This document shows positions 1-7,712 of a stretch of 7,712 nucleotides of DNA, in pieces. This stretch comes from Lachnospiraceae bacterium (GTDB lineage Bacteria; Bacillota; Clostridia; Lachnospirales; Lachnospiraceae). The position numbers were made by a program, and so were the translations under genes. The stretch covers positions 1 to 7,712 of the forward strand of contig DPZM01000232.1 of assembly GCA_003535955.1 (NCBI GenBank). The letters run 5' to 3'. The notes under the pieces are model-generated. The model was not told the origin of the DNA. It was given only the letters and a program-made list of their open reading frames with translations, and searched no databases. The stretch's first letter is position 1, and each line of letters begins with the position of its first letter.

Positions 1-228
1 GAAATAAGCTTCACAGAGCTTGACACGGATGAATCGGATCCCTACGCTGCCTCGGTGTTTGCCGTGACCTTCGCGGATGGGGAATGGAAGAAGGAGATCC
101 GTGTTGAAGCTCCCGACAATGATAAAGCGCAGCCCCTGCGCCTTGGGACCTTTACGATTCTTACGCATGAGGGCGGTGAGATATTCTCCGATGCTTCCAC
201 CGTAACCCTTCAGGTTGTGGACAATGAT
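1..228 (+). other. Partial Calx-beta-like domain (C-terminal part)
   Basis: Residues 1-76 of the fragment look like the second half of a Calx-beta-type beta sandwich. There is an AVTFADGEWKKEIRV strand pair, where the family has its 'F..G...k.i.v' motif. A LGTFTILTHEGG stretch follows, where the family has 'F.v.L....g', and the unit closes with a VTLQVVDNDEG strand at residues 68-78. The closing D-N-D-E resembles the 'v.I.DND' end of Calx-beta repeats, which helps bind calcium in family members. The N-terminal strands are upstream of the window. It directly precedes a clearer Calx-beta copy, which supports a tandem arrangement. The assignment rests on pattern recognition and is moderately sure. 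Confidence 0.55.
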
Positions 229-3200
229 GAGGGCGCGCCCTATACCATAGGCTTTGATGAGGCTAAGATTCAGGCCGACAAAGCGGAAGGCTTAGCTGTT
301 CTTAAGTTAAAGCGTACCGGAGGCGGGCAGGATGCCATAACCATTGACTGGTCAACGGCCGACGGGACAGCCGTATCCGGAAGGGATTATAAGAGTGTAA
401 ACGGAACCGCTGTTTTCTATGCCGATGTGGATGAGGTGACCATCGAGGTTCCCCTTATTGATGACGGTGAAAAGAGTGATGAGGAGCTTAACTTCAGTGT
501 GGAGCTTGGTGATGTAAAAGGCGATGCAGGGAACCTTCTGACCCTTACGGAGGATCATGCGCAGATAAGCCTGATTAATTCAGGCCGGAAGGGTGTCGGG
601 AGGGATGCCATCACCTTTACCCGCAGCATGTCATCCCATGACGGCGCTGTGGAAGATGAGGAGGATGAGCCGGTTCACGGTGAGCAGGTGATCACGCCGG
701 ATGAAGACCTGCTTAAGGGTGAGATCGCGGGTCTTGATGGAACTTCGGATGATGAACTGTCATCCCTTACTACATATAACTACGGTGAGATATCCTTCAG
801 CGGAAGTCATGGGGGGTCTTACTGGAGTGACTATGCTTATGTGGCAGGAAAGGCTGATAAAGATATCTCGGGCTGGAACCGTGGGTCGGCAAGCGGAAAC
901 GGATGGAAGATAACAAGCGACGGTGACTCGAAGGCAGAGTTAAAGATCGCCAACATGCCCCAGATGTATAAGCATTTCTACGGTAATTTTGAATACAGCG
1001 CAGGCTTCTGCAGCGGATGGTACTTCAGCCTGGGTCATGCATACGGCTGGTCCGAGCTGATGCCGGGGATAGTTAAGACACCGGATGCTCCCTCCACAAG
1101 GTGGTCAGGCCTTACACGTAAGATATCCTACGGAAAAACAAGGACAATAAATCAGGGCTGGAATATCGATTCCAAAGTTTCCGGTATTGCACTGGGAACC
1201 ACCTATCATGATCACAAATCATCGGATGATGTAAAAAGTGAGATCACATACGGGTACCTGACCAGAAGGGCCTTTAGTAAAAAAATGCGTTTAAGCATTC
1301 ATACCTCAAATGACGGAGAGAGCGGAAACGGCAATGTGGCCACTGCGCCTAAGAACGGTGCTGCCTTAAAGGAAGACAGCGGCGTATATAAGAACATGAA
1401 GCCCGAGATCGTGATAGAGAACATGGCCGGCGGCGTGGATAATTACGGCGACCTGTATGTGGGCAGCAAGCTCAGAGTATCCCTTAAGAGCACCGACAGC
1501 TACAAGCCTTATTCCGGAAGTGAACTGAACTCGGCCGTTTATGTGACCCGTTCCGATGGCTCGATCCTTCCCGCAGGGGTTGTGACGGCAGGCGGAAACG
1601 GCACTTACAACATAAAGATGGTGTGGGACGGCATGACAGAAAGGGATTTGAATGATACCTATACCATCAATGTTGTAATGACAAGAAAACAGGATATTGA
1701 GCTTAACCTGTCTCCTTCGGTACCGAGGATTGATGGGAATGAGATGAACATCGACACAGGCAGGATCGGTGAAGCCTGGGATACCTTCTGGCAGAGGGGG
1801 TCGGATAAGATCACCCTGGGAGTGAGCAGGACATTGAAGGATGCGCCTCATTACAACGGTCAGAAGATCGATGAGATCACGATCAAAAAAAGCGACTGGG
1901 TGAGCGGTGACAAGAACCCGCTTAAGCTCCTGGGAACCTATAATGACATACAGTATATAAACTTCAACCGCAAGTCAGGAGACAGGATACTCTTCAATAA
2001 AAAGGCATATAAGGGAAATGAACGCATATATCTTAACGTAGAGTCCTTAGCCTTCAGTAAACTGAGTTTTGCTTATTATGAGGAGAGCTATACAAACCTG
2101 CCAGGCATCATGGAGGTCTCCGTGAGCAGGGTGGAGCTGTATCTTGACGGTGATGCCGATGAGAGGATAGCGGGAAGCTATAATGAGAAGACGGGTTATT
2201 TCGTTCTGGATGACGGAACGAAGGATAAGTTCGTGATGTATCTTGATAAGGACGGCAGCTATGATGAGGCATCCTTCCAGCCCCTGGAGCTTGAAAACGG
2301 TAAATTTGCCCAGTATTTTGCCAAGGTCTACTATACCATGACCCCCAGGTATCTGAATCCGCCAAAGGGGGTTAATGGAAGTGCCCAGGTGCTTCCGGCC
2401 CTTGTCACAAGCATTACCGATGAAGGAAATAAGGCACAGCTTACAGACGAACAGAAGAGCTACCGTTACATTCTTTCGGGCAAGGATAAGAGCGGTCGGA
2501 GGACCTCGGACGGTCATGTGATGTTCGGGGAAGAGGCAAGCGGCATCAATTATGTGGACGTACCCCTTGGGGGTGACCACAGCCCGGTAAGGCAGGATGA
2601 AGACGGCAAATACCTGTGGACACCAAAGTATGTGGGCAACCTGATCTATCCCTACAGTGATCCCGAGCCCATACAGATAGAACACAGTCTGGCAGGAGAT
2701 AACATACCTCTTGCTGACATATCCTATGACGGGAATGGCAAAGTGACCACTACGGCGGAAGGCAAGGCTAATCTTAACGGATATCTGGGATCGCTGGTTG
2801 CTGATACCACTATTGCCTTGTGCGTTACCGAACAGAAGCATACATCGGATGAGCTTTCTGCGGATAAGAATACTGCCCTGACACTGCAGCCTGAAAACAG
2901 TGCTCTCACAGGCCGGAGCGCAGCGCCAAACGGAGCATGGAATACCGATATTGAACCTCCGACAATGGGAGAGGGTGGCTTTAACACAGCCGACAGCGGA
3001 CAGTCATACTCCGAGTTCAACACCGATTACGCTGCTAATATAGCCGCAACCACAGAAAGCTTCCAGGGTCTTGCCACCGTATTCACGGGCAAGAATACGA
3101 TCAGTATTGCCATCGCTCTTCCCATTGCCAGCAGTCAGTATGACTATCAGAGCGGGACGGATAAGAACAGGGTTTTCCCCGATACGGTCAAGGATCCATT

Positions 3201-6200
3201 TAACAGAAACAAGGATCTGATCGCAGGCTACATGAGCGACATGAAGAACGGAAGCTATGACAAGATCGTTGATGAGCTGAAAAAGGGCGGTTATAAGGCA
3301 GGAGAAGGAGGTAACCTTAAAAGCGAGAAGCATTCGTTTACAATAAGCTTTTCGGCTGCATTTACCCTGAAATACGACACCAGGGATAATGCATGGTATC
3401 TGCAGGAATTCGCGCTGGGCGCGGCAGGAAGCTTCAACTACCGCTATGAGGTGCGTCTTGCGGTATGTCCTCTTGTTTACGCCTTTGTCTCAACTACGGT
3501 GGGAGTAACGGTCAGTACCGGCGGCACCATCATGAGGACCGAGGTTGAAGGGGACAAGCCCTATATAAACGGAACCGAAAGGAAGCTTAAAAAGGGTATG
3601 GTTCTTGAAGTTCCCACAGCCTATACCAACATGTATATCCGTTTTAACGGCAAGGTTTATGTGGAGGTCAGGGATGGGAAGGATTCAACAACTGCGTCTT
3701 CCGATACTACCAAGGGATATTTACAGTCAGACGGAAGCAGCAAGGTTCAGATAAAGTTCAAAAAGGTGCGTGGCAGCATGTCCTTTGACGATGCGAAGAG
3801 TACCAAATATGTCCGTATCGTAGCTCTTAATGACACCACTATAACCTATTTAAATAACATAGAGAGCATAAAGAGCGAGTTGACATGGAGCGGTGTCAGC
3901 GTAGCTCCAAAGGTCAATATTGAAGCCGGCGTCGGCGCAGGTGTTGAAGGTCTGAAGGTTGAAGCCTTTGTCAAGGTCCTGCTGTCCGCCAACTTTGTGT
4001 TCGGACGTCCTCACAGTGACGGAACCAGGGGAAGCCTGGAGGTTGCAAGCGCTAACTTCAACATCAGTATTGCCCTTCGGGCGGTGCTTCTTATGATGAG
4101 CTGGGAGATAGACGCGGTAGGTGCCAAGATAACCTATAACGGAGATACCAATACCTGGACCAAGTCATACACCCTGCTGGGCAAGGACCACAAGATCGAT
4201 CTTGTGACCGGCGAAGAGTCAGGAGGAACCACCGGCTCCGGTCTCGAACTTCCTAAGGATTTAAGTGACAGCTTTACCATATACTCAAGCCAGCCTGAGG
4301 ACCTGTCCTCTCTTGATGCATACAAGCCGGACGATGCCAATGTGCCTTTCGAGCTATCGGGCTATAACAGCTCGGAGGAGGCGATCCGCCTTGCGGACGG
4401 TCTCGATATAGGCTACGACTACAGGGTCGTGACGGCAAACGGAATAAACTATGTGATATATACGATACCACGTAAAGACGGTAAGGGAATGGATAAGACA
4501 ATGCTCGCCCTTTCACGCCTTGTAACCACCTTCGATGCTTATCTTGAAACCGGTACGGAGAAGACGGGAGAAGAGGGTAACGGTCTGGGTCTTGTCAACC
4601 CTCTTGACTGGGAAGAGAAGACAGATTCAAAGGGTGTAAAGCACAACGTTGTAAAGGCTCCGGGTGAAAGAAGTGATACCCCTTATATACTCGTCGATCT
4701 TAAGGAGACAGACGGAAAGCTTGCAGACGACGGTACCGGAGACCTTGGGTTCGATGTCAAGGTGATCGATAATAAGATATATGTTTCATGGGTAAGCTAC
4801 AATGAGCCGGTTCCACAACCGGATCCCGACACGGAAAAGGCCTTCAGGGATGCAGCAAAGAATACGGTGGTCAAGTTCGCTTCCTATGATGTGACGGGGA
4901 AGGAAGGATTTAACGCTGCCACCGTAATAAGCGATCCAACGGATAAGTCGGCTGTATATGCGCCCTCCATCATAAACGATGAGCTTGTCGCCTTCGTTAA
5001 GGCACACCATGTAAGCGATCCCGAGAGGGAGGCGCTTGTGGAGAAATATACGAAGAAGCTTAATAGTGAGGGCTACTATAAGGATACGGGAGATGAAGCA
5101 GGCAGATCGATCTATGCGCATCGCATGACGACCTATACGACGGCCCTGGATTACAAGGGTGATTCGAGCACACTGTGTCTGTATGATGCCAAGGCGGAAG
5201 GAATGTATGAGGTTATGAGTGAGCATCAGTCAGGGTCGGCCGAAGATGACCCGATAAAACCCGTTGACAGGCTGAAGGGATTGGTGCTTACAGAGGATGG
5301 ATTGGACGTTGTTTTCCTGACCTACTCTTCATGGAATGAGAATACGGATTCAACATCCGAAGAAGAGGGATATGATGCGGGAATGTATTTAGAGCCTGTC
5401 CTAAGAGAAGGAGCCGTGGCTTTCCCGACGGAGATAAACCTTATTGAGGAATTTAATTCGCAGCTGTCTGCCCACTCATATTTTGATGCCCTTCAGCTGT
5501 ATGAGAAGAGATTATATGACGAAAACAGCGGCAGTATGAATGACAGCCTTCTGATCCTGGGGCAGGGCGGTAAGATCTTTACGTTACCCTTCTATTATGA
5601 CGATGGTGGCAGTATGTCTGTTGGCACCCTTCAGTCCACTAAGTTCTACGGCGGCAGTGCCGATGAGCAAAAGAGCGAGTACTCGTTTGGTGAGGACGGA
5701 ATGGGAAATCTTGCCACGGTATACACTCACAGGGTGGATAATACCACGAATACCGGCCTATATCTGAGCAGATTCGATGAAAGGGAAAGGACCTGGGGCA
5801 AGGGCGTACTTCTGGCCATGCGGTATATGACTGTTAACGAGGATGCCGCACGGTACGGATGGTCCGATGAGGATACACAGAAGGCCTACCTGGGCGAGCT
5901 TGATGGTTATGAAGGCGGAGGTATGGATCAGTTCGTATTCTATAATCCCCAGATCGCCCTTGGCCAAAAGGCCGATGTGACCGATGAAGGCAGCGGGGAT
6001 ATAGAATACAATGAGAACCTGGACGACGAGACCGACGATCTTACGAAGAATGATTCAACGCTGGTTATCCTGACTCAGGGCGATATGGAGTACCTTGCAT
6101 CACAAACGGTGGAAGGAACCAGGTTTATCACTCCGGGCGCAACGCCCCCGGCAGGAGCCGCTTATAAGGCGGGGATGGGTATCTACGCCATTACTTACGG

Positions 6201-7712
6201 TGTGGGCAACCAGAGCATAGGGAACGGTAATATAAGCTTCGCACATGAGGACTTCACGGCGGGAGCCACCCTGAGCGCGAGCCTGTCCTTTATGAATACA
6301 GGTGATATAAGCATAAGGGGATCTGAGAATGAACCCGTCACAGTCACCCTAAGCGTAGACGGAGACGGCGTAATATCAACCAAGCTGGCCACATGGGAGA
6401 TCAAGGAGAATATAATCCCGGGCAGGGAGGTCGAACTGGCCGGTGAGTTCACCCTTCCCATGACACTGCCGGAGGGTTCGGGATTTACAATCACCGTAAG
6501 TGAGGATGACAAATACTCAGAGGATCCTTATTCTGCTGCACTCAGGCATGTATTTGTTGTGGAGAAGAAGACAGAGCTTGGCTTCATGGAATCGCATATG
6601 GAACTGTCAAGACAGGATAACGGCAGGCTTACTCTTGATGGTAGCGGCAATGCAGTTATTGACATTGATCTCTTTGTCGGGAATAAGGGTATTGCAGATG
6701 CGGAAAATGTGATGGTACAGTTCGCCTACGGGGTGCATGATCCCGCCATTGCTTCACAGGTCAGGGAATCAGGTGATCATCCGGGCTGGGATGATGTGAT
6801 ATACAGCTCCCTTGATATAAGCGGAAATACCCTTACGGTCGGCGAAGAGGAGGACCTCTATTCCCTGAGCGCGGGCGGGAATGATTTTGGACACGGTATT
6901 ATCTCACTGGGAAGTATCGGGTCAGGAAAGGGACGCCATATTAAGGGAACCATTACCGTTACGGCGGATAAGTTCACGGCCTTCGGTCTTGACGGGGAGA
7001 GGGATCCGTCGGGATCACTAAAGCTTTATGCGCAGGTATTTTCGGGAAGTGATAAGACCACCACAGATGAATTCGGTGTCCGCCATGTTGTACATAATGA
7101 GTATGATCATGTGAACAACAGCGTAAGTACACTGATCGAGCATACAACAGCCTTTATGGTGCCTTCAAGGCTTGAACTGCCTGCGGGTATGAAGCTTCGC
7201 CTTCCGGTCACCTTCTCTACAACCCTTAACGGAACGGAGCCTGATATAGGGGTCTATGAGCTTACCGATGAAGAGGGGAATACCAATACTTCTGCAGGTA
7301 CCATGGATCAGATAATGGATGTTGTCTCCTATGAGAAGGGAAGCTATAAGAACGGGAACGGAACAGGTACCGTAGTCATAAGAGGCGTTAAGGAGGGTAA
7401 TGCCTATTTAAGGATCCAGGATGCAAAAACCAATTCCTATGAGGACATTGCCATCCTCTTCACCGCTCCCTCCGATGGTGTCGATATAATAAACACAAAC
7501 GGGCTGTTCACCTTCCTGGATGAATCGGGGAAGGTATGCAAATCAAGCGGTAAGAGCTGGATGTTTAGCAAGGATATAAAAACTTACAGCAGGAATGGAA
7601 TAAAACCCCATAACGGAGTGCTGGCAAGCGGCAAGCCGGGTACGAGCTTTAGATTCGTTACCGAGGCGGAGGCTATAGCCTTAAGCTTCGACGGGGAAGT
7701 GATCGTTGACAG
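1..7712 (+). CDS. Giant multidomain extracellular protein with Calx-beta, propeller-like and CARDB-like domains (internal fragment, both ends missing)
   Basis: Frame 1 stays open across the whole window, about 2,570 codons without a stop, and continues past both edges. No start was chosen because the true start lies upstream. The product is rich in Asp, Glu, Gly, Ser, Thr and Tyr. It is built of short alternating beta strands and has only five cysteines by my count (residues 337, 941, 1156, 1726, 2513), too few and too scattered for a disulfide-built fold. Domains in order are a partial Calx-beta, a full Calx-beta, an acidic linker, unassigned Ig/jelly-roll-like segments, a Gly/Ala/Val-rich beta module, a propeller-like section, two CARDB-like domains and a BIG2-like domain. 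Calx-beta, CARDB and BIG2 domains are typical of secreted adhesins and surface proteins, so an extracellular binding or scaffold role is inferred. No enzyme motif, transmembrane helix, signal peptide or anchor is seen here. The specific function is unknown. Confidence 0.93.
244..579 (+). other. Calx-beta domain
   Basis: Residues ~82-193 carry the hallmarks of a Calx-beta repeat in order. IGFDEAKIQADKAEG leads in, then AVLKLKRTGG, then ITIDWSTADGTAVSGRDY (the family's 'v.y.T.dGTA..g.DY' core). AVFYADVDEVTIEVPLIDDG (the 'l.F..ge....i.v.i.dD' segment), LNFSVEL and a closing AQISLIN strand follow. Calx-beta domains occur in Na/Ca exchangers, integrin beta4 and many large bacterial surface proteins. 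In several of these the acidic loops bind calcium, and here the D154/D155 and D185 regions are candidates. The length of ~110 residues is normal for the family. This is the most secure domain call in the window. Confidence 0.85.
580..777 (+). other. Acidic, low-complexity interdomain linker
   Basis: Residues 194-259 have no clear strand pattern. They contain a run of acidic residues around 217-223 (the V-E-D-E-E-D-E stretch) and more scattered Asp/Glu up to residue 246. The segment separates the Calx-beta pair from the next beta-rich part and probably acts as a flexible spacer. The reading frame is unbroken through it. Confidence 0.55.
778..1380 (+). other. Unassigned beta-rich domain, jelly-roll-like
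   Basis: Residues 260-460 are beta-rich and aromatic. A Gly/Ser/Tyr/Trp-rich opening (YNYGEISFSGSHGGSYWSDY) leads to an alternating strand AELKIANMPQMY, then FEYSAGFCSGWYFSLGHAYGW. An Arg/Lys-rich part follows with RKISYGKTRTINQGWNID and SKKMRLSIHTSNDGES. Such aromatic-rich sandwiches often bind carbohydrate, but I see no diagnostic CBM motif and do not claim one. The single cysteine (337) lies in the FCSGW strand. It could be a divergent jelly-roll or lectin-like domain. Confidence 0.4.
1381..3003 (+). other. Series of unassigned Ig-like beta segments ending in a Pro/Gly/Ser linker
   Basis: Residues 461-1001 appear to form several beta sandwiches of 100 or more residues that I cannot match to a named family. 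The first (~468-577) runs from KPEIVIENMAGG through LYVGSKLRVSLKSTD, SAVYVTRSDGS and TYNIKMVWDGM to TYTINVVMTRK. The second (~581-695) contains ITLGVSRTL, DEITIKKSDW and ERIYLNVESL. The third starts near 703 with MEVSVSRVELYLDGDADE, followed by YLDKDGSYDE. The later part includes YRYILSGKDKSG and a VTTTAEGKANLNGYLGSLV stretch. Domain edges are approximate. The last ~35 residues (EPPTMGEGGFNTADSGQSY) look like a flexible linker before the Gly/Ala/Val-rich module. The role is presumably spacing or binding on the cell surface. Confidence 0.4.
3004..4230 (+). other. Gly/Ala/Val-rich beta-strand module of unknown family
   Basis: Residues ~1002-1410 contain long strands in which small and large hydrophobic residues alternate. 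Examples are TISIAIALPIASSQYDY, HSFTISFSAAFTLKYDTRDN, EFALGAAGSFNYRYEVRLAV, CPLVYAFVSTTVGVTVSTGG and, later, VNIEAGVGAGVEGLKVEAF with VKVLLSANFVFG. Two tight hairpins share a Tyr-x-x-Asp-Thr-x-x-x-Trp-like core, at about 1125-1132 and 1379-1386. They hint that the module has two related halves flanking a smaller inserted beta domain (~1181-1300, including FNGKVYVEVRDGKDS). Similar Gly-rich alternating strands occur, as I recall, in other large clostridial surface proteins, but I know of no named domain. Strands look porin-like locally, yet the rest of the protein suggests a secreted Gram-positive protein, so an extended sheet or sandwich is more likely. Confidence 0.4.
4261..6189 (+). other. 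Beta-propeller-like region
   Basis: Residues ~1421-2063 hold recurring units of a strand with a V/Y-x-W/Y-x-x-Y pattern followed by a strand that reads like 'lY...FD....W'. Clear units are INYVIYTIPRKDG (~1442+), FDVKVIDNKIYVSWVSYNE (1584-1602), NDELVAFVKAHHVSD (~1659+), EDGLDVVFLTYSSWNE (1765-1780), NDSLLILGQGGKIFTLPFYY (1847-1866) and GMGNLATVYTHRVDN (~1900+). The last is followed by TGLYLSRFDERERTWGKGV. A final STLVILTQGD strand (~2019-2028) may close the ring. This repeat style resembles sialidase/BNR-type or lectin-like propellers, but the Asp-box signature (S-x-D-x-G-x-T-W) is not seen and no catalytic set is visible. Long insertions between the units, some possibly helical (for example around 1673-1700), make the blade count uncertain: five to seven. 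Binding is more likely than catalysis. Confidence 0.5.
6196..6570 (+). other. CARDB-like domain 1
   Basis: Residues ~2066-2190 follow the CARDB pattern. An ISFAHEDFTAGATLSASLSFMNTGD strand pair leads in, matching the family's 'G..v.i...v.N.G'. EPVTVTLSVDGDG is followed by an IPGREVELAGEFTLP segment, where the family has 'l.pG.s..v...w..p'. The unit closes with GFTITVSEDDKYSEDPYSAA, where CARDB repeats end in 'i.v.vD....v.E.dE.NN'. CARDB is an Ig-like adhesion module found in bacterial and archaeal surface proteins. The C-terminal Asn-Asn pair is missing in this copy, which makes the call slightly less certain. Confidence 0.6.
6571..7149 (+). other. CARDB/DUF11-like domain 2, enlarged
   Basis: Residues ~2191-2383 start with an AVIDIDLFVGNKGIADAENV strand pair (V-x-N-x-G-x-A-x-A-x-x-V, typical of CARDB and DUF11). 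The unit ends with HNEYDHVNNSVSTLIE, close to the usual CARDB ending of E..D..NN. Between them are a SLGSIGSGKGRHIKGTITV strand, where the family has its 'l..l..g.......v.v' motif, and SLKLYAQVFSG. At ~190 residues this unit is nearly twice a standard CARDB. The extra length includes an acidic insertion around 2250-2300 (GWDDVIYSSLDISGN and EEEDLYSLSAGGND). It directly follows CARDB-like domain 1, so the two form a tandem. Confidence 0.6.
7150..7470 (+). other. BIG2-like bacterial Ig domain
   Basis: Residues ~2384-2490 start with MVPSRLELPAGMKLRLPVTFSTT, similar to the opening 'l.l..G.t..l.vt...' of BIG2 domains. They end with GTGTVVIRGVKEGNAYLRIQDA and EDIAILFTAP, which match the 'G.GtvtI.Gv..G.a.I.....' signature and closing strand. 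A NTNTSAG turn and a MDVVSYEKGSY strand lie between. BIG2 domains are common in surface adhesins and beta-sandwich stalks. The fit is good at the C-terminal half and weaker at the start. Confidence 0.5.
7471..7712 (+). other. Start of a further beta-rich domain, cut by the window edge
   Basis: Residues ~2491-2570 begin a new unit with DIINTNGLFTFLDESGKVCKSSGKSWMF. FRFVTEAEAIALSFDGEVIVD follows as alternating strands. The coding frame is still open at the last base, so the protein continues downstream. The domain is too incomplete to name. Cysteine 2513 lies in it. Confidence 0.4.

Noticed and set aside
701..913. Forward frame-2 open frame of 70 codons
   Set aside because: It overlaps the main frame, has an odd Met/Arg-rich composition and no convincing ribosome binding site. 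The similar frame at 6500-6712 is rejected for the same reason.
2233..2268. EF-hand or dockerin-like calcium loop (YLDKDGSYDE, residues ~747-756)
   Set aside because: The D-x-D-x-D-G spacing is incomplete and there are no flanking helices or second copy, so it is more likely an acidic beta turn.
2047..2841. Reverse-strand open frame of 264 codons
   Set aside because: It lies wholly opposite the frame-1 coding sequence, its translation has no domain-like pattern, and it is in the range expected as a shadow of a long, stop-free forward frame with this codon bias. The same applies to the smaller reverse frames at 1366-1851, 3004-3333 and 4786-5226.
3346..3540. Outer-membrane beta-barrel (porin-like) strands
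   Set aside because: The alternating strands look barrel-like locally. They sit in the middle of a large Ig/Calx-beta/CARDB protein with no terminal aromatic-ending strand, and the codon and protein style suggest a Gram-positive host.
5752..5818. Sialidase Asp-box in the TGLYLSRFDERERTWGKG segment
   Set aside because: The S-x-D-x-G-x-x-T-W spacing is not met (there is no Gly between the Asp and the T-W), and no catalytic sialidase residues are recognisable around it.
1..7712. A multi-gene novel system, CRISPR array, mobile element or RNA gene
   Set aside because: No direct repeats with regular spacers, inverted terminal repeats, tRNA/rRNA-like sequence or non-coding gap is visible. The whole window is one coding frame.

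Overview
The window is one uninterrupted reading frame on the + strand. Frame 1 is open from base 1 to base 7712: about 2,570 codons, no stop by my translation, and neither the true start nor the true stop is present. The window therefore lies inside a single giant gene. It contains no second gene, RNA gene, intergenic gap, promoter, terminator, mobile element or CRISPR array that I can support.

The encoded fragment (roughly 280 kDa at an average residue mass) reads as a multidomain, almost entirely beta-rich surface or secreted protein. It starts inside a Calx-beta-like domain, followed by a well-formed Calx-beta domain (residues ~82-193) and an acidic linker. A long series of Ig-like or jelly-roll-like beta segments that I cannot assign follows (~260-970). 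Next is a Gly/Ala/Val-rich beta module (~1002-1410) and a section of repeated WxxY-type strands that looks like a beta-propeller (~1421-2063). Two CARDB/DUF11-like domains (~2066-2383), a BIG2-like Ig domain (~2384-2490) and the start of another beta domain complete the window. I see no catalytic motif. The signal peptide and the cell-wall anchor (sortase signal, SLH or other) would lie outside the window.

The organism is most likely a Gram-positive anaerobe of the Clostridia, perhaps Lachnospiraceae. This is inferred from the protein style, GC content near 50% in the lines I counted, and codon use (AGG for Arg, ATA common for Ile, AAG over AAA, CTT for Leu). It is a moderate-to-low-confidence guess, since no taxonomic marker is present.

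The likely role is adhesion, surface scaffolding or glycan/protein binding outside the cell. No operon partner is visible, so no multi-gene system can be claimed. The points of interest are the size of the gene, the domain combination, and two large sections that match no family I can name with confidence.
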